Below, one piece after another: positions 57,701 through 64,000 of a stretch of DNA of 64,000 nucleotides. A program made the translations under genes and the position numbers. Origin of the DNA: Ustilago trichophora. Its lineage: Eukaryota; Basidiomycota; Ustilaginomycetes; Ustilaginales; Ustilaginaceae. Each line of letters begins with the position of its first letter. Position 1 is the stretch's first letter. The DNA lies in NCBI GenBank assembly GCA_900323505.1, contig OOIN01000003.1, forward strand, positions 186,001 to 250,000, written 5' to 3'. The notes under the pieces are model-generated. The model saw only the letters and a list, made by a program, of their open reading frames with translations, was not told where the DNA came from and made no database searches.

Positions 57701-58726
57701 GGAGGAGACGGACTTGACAAAAGAAGGTGCTCCCAGCTTGACGTCTGAATGTGCAATGACCGAGGAGAGGGCGGACATGGCAGAGTGGGTCGAGAGGAAG
57801 CGGAGCAGTTGGGTGGTAGCTGCAGCTGCTCGCTTTTGGATGGCGTCTTTGATTGGAGCTGATCCTGGCTGCGACGTTGTTGGTGTGGGTGCCATCGAGC
57901 TGACGTTGGGGCCAAAGCCAAGACGGAGAAGAGAAGAGAGATAGTCGACGATGCCAACGCGCAGCATGACGGTGACAACATCCGTTGATGCTGACACAGG
58001 ACCACCTGGAGCTGTAGAGGCGCTGTTCTCCATCATAATGCTGACCCATCTATCGACCACGCCGGCAAGGTCCTTACGTGCTGTGTCGAATGCCGCTCTT
58101 ACGTTCGCACGTTCTTCCACCTCTGTATGCTCGTCCACCTCTTCAAATCGGTTGTGCGGCGTGAGCTTGGCTGAACCACCCTTGTTCTGCGCTTTGGCGA
58201 ATCCTTTCGGGGCAAGCAAAAAGAGTGCCTGATCGTACGCCTTGATGCGAGTCGAGAGAGCCCATTTAGAGGCCAGGGACTGTAGCATAGTAACAAGCTT
58301 AACATCCTTTACACCCAACCCGACGTCTTCCTTGGGCTGAACACCGTTGCGATTCAACCGCGGTAATCTCTCATCCTGGATTACCACCCTTGAGTCGACA
58401 TCCTTCTTCTTTTCGATCAAGCAAGTATGAATGCGCGAGAGCAGATGCAATGCCAAGTCTCCCGTAGCCACTTCCGGATCCGATTCCAGCTGAGAGGAAG
58501 CTATTCCATCCCAAGCTGCAACAGCGCAGCGAAGGCGGTCGCTCAACGTAGCGTGAAGGGCGGCCTGATTCTCTGCTTGATTCTGAGCACCGAGCTTTGT
58601 GGTAGTGGTGCTCTTCTTGATATCCAACTCGTCATCGAGAGCGCCGGTGAGAATGCGCGATGCGTGGAGTGCCTGATTCAAGCGCTGTCGATACGATGTA
58701 TCTGAGCTGGACGCTGTGTCGGTCAT
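54758..58726 (-). CDS. RTP1: HEAT-repeat RNA polymerase II import factor Rtp1 (TANGO6)
   Basis: Rtp1 helps bring assembled RNA polymerase II into the nucleus; the animal homologue is TANGO6. The 1322-aa product is largely alpha-helical, in HEAT-like pairs. The diagnostic parts are in the last third: DPILPVRAHGLVLLRSLVSD (about 965), YLYLNAVQGLSALAS, VEKRLRIGEALLQVIQRCGD, LPNVLRSSFVSILGTVVEAA, and near 1205 HLRRAAMLLLTLLVRG, ending with ETSDTDAIVRAHAHDCVQHV. An acidic run (SEEEEDDEEEEE) around residue 850 and several Ser/Gly loops separate the repeat blocks. No intron is needed. It is convergent with the Nudix gene (176-bp gap) and is the longest gene in the window. Confidence 0.88.
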   Translation of the reverse strand: MTDTASSSDTSYRQRLNQALHASRILTGALDDELDIKKSTTTTKLGAQNQAENQAALHATLSDRLRCAVAAWDGIASSQLESDPEVATGDLALHLLSRIHTCLIEKKKDVDSRVVIQDERLPRLNRNGVQPKEDVGLGVKDVKLVTMLQSLASKWALSTRIKAYDQALFLLAPKGFAKAQNKGGSAKLTPHNRFEEVDEHTEVEERANVRAAFDTARKDLAGVVDRWVSIMMENSASTAPGGPVSASTDVVTVMLRVGIVDYLSSLLRLGFGPNVSSMAPTPTTSQPGSAPIKDAIQKRAAAATTQLLRFLSTHSAMSALSSVIAHSDVKLGAPSFVKSVSSRLLSAQLLRPDGVRSLFIITFGGADLAETELDGGQGQGQGTGTAAPGSNSLKRFEQCARLLLTPPQGMPIDVYMPIILPNLLDILAPILGTGSNVTPPPQEQMRAAGFVLTRISERHPDLFSKAMHDRVYTKFQPSPPAIASSKADAEPESVAVTSIEDLDHAISTLSSFLLFSEPSPTFFTLLFEPILPQLLTLYDFLHAPKRSAGKGKIRSLESGGSRDRLKVEVSNFLKTWVRLVDAKHGASSLIRSIRAAETGIGYKPQPDTASSVADGSSELGFFWSEEDEGISIRYGHPPGAGVQDLSTLLKDLSLAALAKQISTGNSDAEIDLTKIAPDLSAKLGLQPDPRLIATLLKASDRKDLARLMLPSVLNIYMAQKSAARARMGTGGGGGAAGAETRSVLYLQLILQLFDAFGSDLLQGDIQATLAFIDFSLSSPSQRQALQRGDAVKEDQKEQEEEEVMPFISAKSPGSQSGVASLFNIASDSPSDNASALLSKEEADDKIADEASEEEEDDEEEEELVSTALSLLLSLLESDTTLSTETQPMLVVIADKINSLLDSSFTEIRSLAKEAKLVLMARRNSIRGATPSSKLSTDPNSTSAKALAYARAQETYQEALKLLQDPILPVRAHGLVLLRSLVSDDPFSNSTSNITQVDPALTPAILDIFLHAVQDEESYLYLNAVQGLSALASSGGSQAISRLVGIYIGRDDGLASQTLPAGEVEKRLRIGEALLQVIQRCGDAMVAHVDTVVPPLLVKLRERALPNVLRSSFVSILGTVVEAAPVMMVSKGYAVQVAEVCMDIVVIEMVPRPNGNPKGNVKMDVQGKRVSNAEVDDEEEEKKRQLEQTKLDSATNTDPKLAHLRRAAMLLLTLLVRGTQIQLDNYTSRNADKAPVEKLSALRLPGGGILPSISTIGEPTTKEEPRLAQKNLLFPPPLLNRLKQVAAYVETSDTDAIVRAHAHDCVQHVQEALLALVQYDLSR

Positions 58727-59612
58727 GTCGAAAGTGGCTCGTCAAGGAGCATCGTCTGACACGATCGATACTGTCAGCAGCCAAGTGGTTGCGGAGAAGT
58801 GAAGATGGCTTTGGTGGTGCAATTGCCGAATGAAAGGATGGCAGAGTGCGCAGCAGAGAAGCAGAAGAAGAAAAAGGAGGGAGGAGGAGGAGGACAAGAA
58901 GGGATGGGAAGCCGGATGTATGTGTTTCGGTGTGTTTCTGCAATCTTCCTGGCAATTAACACTGTAAAGGTCGAAAATTTGGCCGAAGGAGAGAGCGAGC
59001 GTACAGTAGCAAGAGGCGCAAGTGGAGGCGAGGCGATGAAAAATATTTCAGGGCAGCAAACAGGCAGCATCTCTGAAAAGGGATACGAGGTTGAGGAGGG
59101 TGAACTGTATAGCCGGATCATGATGGAAGCACAAGCGAGCGTCCTTCTGACCTCCTTCTGGAGTGGAAAAAGCATCGCTTGCGGTAGACTGAACGCACAT
59201 ATTGACCACTACATCAGCGACAATGTTTCGCAGCGCCTTGTCGGACGACCTATTTGCACAGGCAAACGCGTGGATGACCTGTCACTTTTGTTTCGCCGTC
59301 CTTGGCTGCTTGCTGCATAATGAGGTGAAGGGTTAAGGGTCCATCGTTTGAGCCACGACTGCAAGCCGCTTACCCGAAGAGGCCTACAGATGCAGTATCT
59401 TTTGGCAACATCTAGCGCTAACGGAGCCGCTGTGCATTGCTATTCTGTGACCTCGCAATTGCCCTAAGCCCGCCAGAAGACTACAGTACTGGATCTTTCG
59501 CCCAAGAGCATGCTTAAAGCTCGCGCGCGGCTCTTGATGTCAAACTCGGGTTTCGCTCTCTAGATACCATCTGCTTCCCATTCATCTCCTCTACACAACA
59601 AACAAAATCAGG
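58727..59612. other. Divergent interval, Rtp1 / small basic protein
   Basis: 886 bp with TACAGTA at 59002-59008 and 59482-59488, and a plus-strand frame (58799-59320) that opens within the Rtp1 leader and shows no domain. No TATA box or RNA gene seen. Confidence 0.45.
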
Positions 59613-60272
59613 ATGGTAGTCGCAACAAGAGCATCTGTCAGGCGCAGGAACACAGACAAATCCTACGAGTCGCTCAGCAATACCAAACGATCATCAACAG
59701 CATCACGATCGCCTTCAGACCCACCCGAACGCAGTCAAAAGCGAAGACGAAGGAGGTCATCGACCCCACTGGACTCGATCAAAGATGAATCGAGCAGTGC
59801 TCAATGTTCTCTATCAACCGACTCAGTTGGTCGGGGGATCGATCTGACCTGGCAACAGCAAGAATTACTTCTTCAAAGCAGTATCAAGTCCCATCGAAGA
59901 AGCAAATCCACCTTACCTTCTCAGCCAACAATCTTGCCCATCTTGCGAGTCACCGCCAAAGGCGAGATCGTAGTAGCAACAGCCTGCGATGCATCGCGCA
60001 AATCAAGACGCAGCCTGCCAAGCCCCCAAACGCTCAATCACACCCAAGCAGATCTGCGGGCAAGACGTAGCACTCCAACCATCGCGCAGCAAGCCTCGGA
60101 TACGGCATCCAAAGCAAAATGTCGTTTAAAACGCCAATCCGCCTCTGCTACTCTAGCAGCTTATGCAGAACCAAGCTGTTTCCGCTCGCCTTTGCCAGAA
60201 TCACTTCCGCTTCCCTGCTTCTCTCGGCCTGTCAAAAGCCAAACTGCTGCAACTACGGCTCAGTTTGCATAG
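59613..60272 (+). CDS. Small basic hypothetical protein, 219 aa
   Basis: Not recognised. The ATG at 59613 starts MVVATRASVRRRNTDKSYES. The protein is Ser/Thr/Arg-rich, contains a strong nuclear-localisation-like run (RSQKRRRRRSS, about 40-50), and has one possibly ordered patch (TWQQQELLLQSSIKSHRRSK, then LPILRVTAKGEIVVAT near 107-122) that resembles an amphipathic helix plus a strand pair. The rest is predicted disordered, with Cys only at scattered positions. A nuclear role is a guess from charge. The reading frame is plausible but single-source; transcript evidence would be needed to confirm it. Confidence 0.5.
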   Translation: MVVATRASVRRRNTDKSYESLSNTKRSSTASRSPSDPPERSQKRRRRRSSTPLDSIKDESSSAQCSLSTDSVGRGIDLTWQQQELLLQSSIKSHRRSKSTLPSQPTILPILRVTAKGEIVVATACDASRKSRRSLPSPQTLNHTQADLRARRSTPTIAQQASDTASKAKCRLKRQSASATLAAYAEPSCFRSPLPESLPLPCFSRPVKSQTAATTAQFA

Positions 60273-60592
60273 ATTACCATTCTAATCTCCACAGTCTTCC
60301 TTCTTGGCAGTAGTCCTCCGCGTTAGAGAGCCTCCATCACGCATTCACTCGGTTCTTTTTCTTGGGTTGGGAATCAAGTATGCATGCATAAGAAGGGGTC
60401 GAGTCGTAAAAAAAAGATGTGATATACAGTGTCGATATTGTCAATCCGCGAGAAGCTTGCTCTATCCTTTTAGGCCTTCACAGAGACCTGGCGGTCTGAG
60501 AGAAGCATTGCAGATGCATTCGACGTCGAGTTTTTCATTTTATTGTGTGTAGGTTTTGTCTTGTTGCTTCTCCTGTCCTTTTTTTGTTGCAT
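60273..60592. other. Convergent 3' interval before Idh1
   Basis: 320 bp between converging genes; AT-rich near the Idh1 stop. No gene or structured element seen. Confidence 0.45.
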
Positions 60593-61756
60593 TTAAAGGT
60601 TGGAGAGAACGGCCTGGGTGAACTCGTGGGTCTTGGACTTACCGCCCATGTCGGCGGTGCGGACCTTGCCGTCGGCGATGACCTTGTAGACCGACTCGGC
60701 GATCTGGTTGGCCTGGGTGTCGAGGCCGAGGTGACGAAGCATCATGGTGGCGCTGAGGATCATGGCGGCGGGGTTGGCGGCGTTGGTGCCCATGATGTCC
60801 TTGGCAACGTGACGGCAACCGGGCTCGTAGAGGGCAAACTCACGGCCAATGTTGCAACCGGGCACGGTACCGGGACCACCAACCAGGGCGGCACCAATGT
60901 TGGAGACGATGTTGCCGTACAAGTTGGGCATGACCATGACATCGAACTGCTGGGGACGCGAAACGAGCTGCATCGAGGTGTTGTCGACAATCATGTCGTT
61001 GGACTCGATACCGCTCGACTTGTACTCCTCGGCGACACGACGAAAGGTGTTGAGGAAGAGACCGTCACCGAGCTTCATGATGTTGGCCTTGTGAACGCAG
61101 GTGACCTTCTTGCGGCCGTTCTTGAGGGCAAAGTCAAAAGCGAAGCGAGAGATGCGCTCGGCCTTGGCACGCGTCGAGACCTTGAGCGACTCGACGACAC
61201 CGGGGTAAGAAGAGTGCTCGAGACCCGAGTATTCACCCTCGGTGTTTTCACGGATGATGGCAAAGTCGACATCCTTGTGACGGGTAGGGTAGCCGGGGAG
61301 CGACTTGCAGATGACGAGCGAGGCGTAAATGTCGAGCTGCTGGCGCATGGCGACGTTCCACGAGTTGTGCGAGCCGGTCTCGATGGGGGTGAAGAGGATA
61401 CCCTTGAGACCGACCTTGTTGCGCTTGAGCGACTCCATGGCCTCCTTGAAGAGCGACTCGGAGCCGTGGGTCTCTCCGGAAACGTTGAACTGCTCCCACT
61501 CGACGGGGACGTTCATGACCTCAAAGATCTCCTTGACCGAGTCGGTGATCTCGACACCGACACCATCACCGGGGATGAGAGTGACGGTGTAAACACCGCC
61601 GTACTTGGTGGGGCCCTTGGAGATCTTGGGGGTACCGGCAGCGAGGGTGGTAGCCGGTCGAAGGACCTGAGGCAAGTTGGGGAGGACGAGGCCAGACTTG
61701 GTGGCCTGCTTGAGGGCGGGGGCAGCGGCCCGGTTGAGCTGTCGGAGAGTGTTCAT
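60593..61756 (-). CDS. IDH1: NAD-dependent isocitrate dehydrogenase subunit 1, mitochondrial
   Basis: A subunit of the TCA-cycle enzyme that converts isocitrate to 2-oxoglutarate with NAD+. The 387-aa product has a basic, acid-free presequence (MNTLRQLNRAAAPALKQATK) and the isocitrate/isopropylmalate dehydrogenase fold: VTLIPGDGVGVEITDSVKEI, DFAIIRENTEGEYSGLEHSS, AHKANIMK-type (VTCVHKANIMKLGDGLFLNT), NDMIVDNTSMQLV and NLYGNIVSNIGAALVGGPGT. GLEHSSYPGVVESLKVSTRA and VDNTSMQL favour the regulatory Idh1 subunit over catalytic Idh2. The ATG at 61756 gives this presequence; the upstream open frame lacks an ATG. Codon use is strongly biased, as in Arb1, suggesting high expression. A long A tract lies about 300 bp upstream. 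Confidence 0.94.
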   Translation of the reverse strand: MNTLRQLNRAAAPALKQATKSGLVLPNLPQVLRPATTLAAGTPKISKGPTKYGGVYTVTLIPGDGVGVEITDSVKEIFEVMNVPVEWEQFNVSGETHGSESLFKEAMESLKRNKVGLKGILFTPIETGSHNSWNVAMRQQLDIYASLVICKSLPGYPTRHKDVDFAIIRENTEGEYSGLEHSSYPGVVESLKVSTRAKAERISRFAFDFALKNGRKKVTCVHKANIMKLGDGLFLNTFRRVAEEYKSSGIESNDMIVDNTSMQLVSRPQQFDVMVMPNLYGNIVSNIGAALVGGPGTVPGCNIGREFALYEPGCRHVAKDIMGTNAANPAAMILSATMMLRHLGLDTQANQIAESVYKVIADGKVRTADMGGKSKTHEFTQAVLSNL

Positions 61757-62049
61757 CTTGATGGTGATGCTGGCTGCACGAGTCGGTGAAGGTGACGGTG
61801 ACGAGGACAGCGATGTAGGAAGGGTTGCGAGATGGAGGAAGAAGGAGGTGGATAGGTTGAAGGTGAGATCAAACACAGTAGTGTAAGGAAGGACCAGGCG
61901 CGGATCACTTTGAACTCGCTCAAGCTGCTGCTGCAAACAAGAAAGAGAGGGTGGAAGAACGAGTGTGTGGGCGTGCAAGTCTGGCTGACTTGCTTGGCTT
62001 TGCCTGAACGTAGCGAGCAAAACTTGAAGAGACAGGAGAGAAAAAAAAG

Positions 62050-62050
<1 letters not shown>

Positions 62051-62082
<32 letters not shown>
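62051..62082. repeat. Poly-A tract (32 A)
   Basis: Thirty-two A residues preceded by AAAAAAAAG, roughly 300 bp upstream of the Idh1 start codon. Confidence 0.95.
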
Positions 62083-62084
<2 letters not shown>

Positions 62085-62888
62085 TAGAGAATTTAGCAAT
62101 TTGTGCGACGCCAACTCAATGTGACGCACGCTTTTGACTGAGGACACAAAAAAAAAGGGAAAAAAAGAAAAAATTCTGTTTTGTCATTTTCTTCCAGAAT
62201 GCTCTGTGCGCTTGGTCGCTGAGAGAGAGTGGTGGTTCTTCTGGATTAGCGTCAGGTTAAGCTCCAAGCCTCAACTTCTAATATAACTATTTCTTCTTCT
62301 TCTTCTTCTCGCGAGCCGGCCATATTCTGGAGCCCCTCTGCATTAGCTGCATCCCTATCAATGTCCGACCCAGTCTGTGTTCGCACCACGCAAGTTGGTC
62401 TGCTCTTCTAGAATCTTTGCATGCCATTGATACTTCATGGCAGACATTCTCATCCGGAACGTAGAGTCCGAGTGACAAAGGAGAAAGCGGACATCGGCGA
62501 TGAATGACCGATGAAAGGGTCTGCCAGCAAACAAGGGGAAAAAGGGCGTTCGGAGAAATCCGCGATTCTTCTTGTCTCTCCAGGTAGGACGGTGAATCGG
62601 GATTGACAGGAGGCTAAAAGGGCCAATCGGCGGAGACAGGGCGGTATTGACCGGCGTTGATCAAGGTCCCCGTTGACCAATCTGTACATACATGCCACGC
62701 AACCGAGTTGACATCCAATCTGATATCACTCCAGGACGTCCGCCTCATCCGTTCCTTCAACGACGATCGACACGTCGCAAGGAGGCCAAGCTCGGTCAGT
62801 TTCAATCAATGATCTCTGTCTCTTTTCTTTTGAACAAAGCCATGTGCTGCACAATGCGTCGGCGAAAAACATCCGGCTGCTGCAACAA

Positions 62889-62892
<4 letters not shown>

Positions 62893-62927
<35 letters not shown>
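62893..62927. repeat. Poly-T tract (35 T)
   Basis: Thirty-five uninterrupted T residues in the gene-poor right end. Confidence 0.95.
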
Positions 62928-63190
62928 CTTTTCAGGGCCTGCGTTTTGCCTGCGTGTGTGTCTGCCCACGTCAATCAGTTTCGGCAAAAACGGAGTTCAC
63001 GGCGCGACGCGTGGTCACCATTGTGTCCAAGTTTGTGGGTGCCAAAGGCGTCAAAAGCTACACTGTACTTTCAGCAGGTTTGTTAGAGTGAACATCGGTG
63101 CTGCCATCGGCGTATGGCGGCCTATGACGAGTTCAGTGCAGTGCAATCTACTCTGCACGTCGCATCGCTGTTTACAGTAGAGGGCTGGAA

Positions 63191-63253
63191 GCACAGAGCA
63201 CAGAGCACAGAGCACAGAGCACAGAGCACAGAGCACAGAGCACAGAGCACAGA
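63191..63253. repeat. (GCACAGA)9 heptamer minisatellite
   Basis: Nine perfect copies of GCACAGA in tandem, followed by a partial copy (GCA). Confidence 0.96.
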
Positions 63254-63937
63254 GCATCAGGGTCGGAGCAAAGGAACAAGCTCGCTCTTGGCTCGGATTA
63301 CGCCGTCCGACCTGTCCCGCGTTGTGTTACAGGAAAAAACTTCAAATAATGTACTGCAGTGCAAGAGTGAGAGAAAGAAAAGATTTTTTTTTTTGGCCAC
63401 GCCTAGACCCTTGCTACCCTGTCCGCTCGTCTGTACCAGACATGAAACAAGCAAGTTCGAACTTCGCACAACCACCGGCCCTCCTATCTTGAAAGGATGC
63501 CATTGAGGGCCGACAGAGCCGCCGCCGTTTATGCATCGTAGCTTTTTTGCTTGCTGTTGGCACATTGAGATGGTTGACCCGTCCGACGTGATCGCTCTGT
63601 CGTAGGCAGGAGTGTTGTAGGCGGAGCAGAGGTGTTACGAAGCTAGGAAGCGTGTTTTCTACACCCGCCATGCTCGAGACTTTGTTCGAGCGTCTAGCCT
63701 TTCAGTAGCATGGGAAGAAGAAGCAATACCATATCTTGACAATGGCAACACTCATGACAACATTGTGCAAGAAGAGGTGTAAAGGAAGGCCTAAAGCTGC
63801 AACCATGCTGAAAAAAACAGCCCCGAGGACCAACAAGCGACCCTTTCTTACCCTGACGCAAAAATCCAATTTTATTGGCACGTTTTGCACTAAAGAAAAA
63901 TGAAAGATAAGGAGCCCGTGCACGAGTGGTCCCTGGG

Positions 63938-63938
<1 letters not shown>

Positions 63939-63987
<49 letters not shown>
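63939..63987. repeat. Poly-T tract (49 T) at the window edge
   Basis: Forty-nine T residues followed by a short CT-rich stretch that ends the window. The length makes the exact count in any assembly uncertain. Confidence 0.93.
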
Positions 63988-64000
63988 CCCTTTCTCCTTC

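Larger units (their letters stand above)
61757..64000. other. Gene-poor right end with homopolymers and minisatellite
   Basis: About 2.2 kb upstream of Idh1 without a supported gene. It contains the Idh1 promoter, a 32-A run, a 35-T run, a 49-T run that nearly reaches the window edge, a (GCACAGA)9 array and one TACAGTA (63173-63179). Frames here, for example 62692-63180, run through the poly-T and look accidental. Confidence 0.5.

Noticed and set aside
58799..59320. Plus-strand frame opposite the Rtp1 leader
   Set aside because: It starts within the Rtp1 5' region, is Glu/Gly/Lys-rich from GA-rich DNA and has no domain.
60545..61789. Long plus-strand open frame opposite Idh1
   Set aside because: It is the antisense shadow of a gene with strong codon bias; the minus strand has clear Idh1 homology.
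61757..62020. 88-codon in-frame extension of Idh1
   Set aside because: It has no ATG and would bury the mitochondrial presequence; it is 5' leader.
62692..63180. Plus-strand ATG frame of 162 codons in the right end
   Set aside because: It runs through the 35-T tract as poly-Phe and shows no conserved content; most likely accidental.

Overview
The window is nuclear DNA of a basidiomycete fungus, most likely a smut of the Ustilaginaceae (Ustilago/Sporisorium/Pseudozyma type). The signs are compact, mostly intron-less genes on both strands, a few short GT-AG introns near start codons, pyrimidine-rich leaders with long A/T runs, Ser/Ala/Gln/Pro-rich tails on conserved eukaryotic proteins, and two intron-containing nuclear tRNA genes. 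The assignment comes from gene content and style only; the species cannot be named from the sequence. There is no bacterial, viral or plasmid block, no CRISPR array, and no recognisable transposase or reverse transcriptase.

Layout. 0-11 kb: a disordered protein, a POF1-type nucleotidylyltransferase, epsilon-COP, an Rpd3-type histone deacetylase, an ELYS-domain nucleoporin factor, a spliced DUF3237 gene and a small CsbD-like protein. 12-30 kb: Snf4 and Grr1 tail to tail, a Reb1-like Myb factor, a Gon7 candidate, ARPC3, a TMEM70-like mitochondrial protein, a family-16 methyltransferase, Tim50 and Ddi1. 30-42 kb: Mob2, Arb1, mitochondrial ribosomal mL41, tRNA-Leu(AAG), a coiled-coil protein, Bre2/Ash2 and a lineage-specific protein. 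42-54 kb: a 2 kb gene-free stretch, tRNA-Tyr(GTA), Dbp8, Svp26, glutaryl-CoA dehydrogenase, a repeat-rich secretory-pathway protein, Vps37 and a Pcd1-type Nudix hydrolase. 54-64 kb: the Rtp1/TANGO6 HEAT protein, a small basic protein, Idh1, and a 2.2 kb gene-poor end with long homopolymer runs and a heptamer minisatellite.

Functionally this is ordinary core genome. Themes are mitochondrial import and metabolism (Tim50, mL41, Idh1, GCDH, TMEM70-like), membrane traffic (epsilon-COP, Svp26, Vps37), chromatin and transcription (Rpd3, Bre2, Reb1-like, Rtp1), ribosome and tRNA biology (Arb1, Dbp8, Gon7, tRNAs), and glucose or polarity signalling (Snf4, Grr1, Mob2, ARPC3). I see no obvious new multi-gene system. 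The items most worth follow-up are the secretory protein at 49,686-51,503 (signal peptide, Gly-Tyr repeats, Kex2-like sites, duplicated C-terminal motif), a 7-mer (TACAGTA/TACTGTA) that recurs in intergenic DNA, a Mob2 missing two zinc ligands, and several unrecognised basic or disordered proteins. Start codons were chosen by checking for true ATGs; coordinates of the four spliced genes span their introns.
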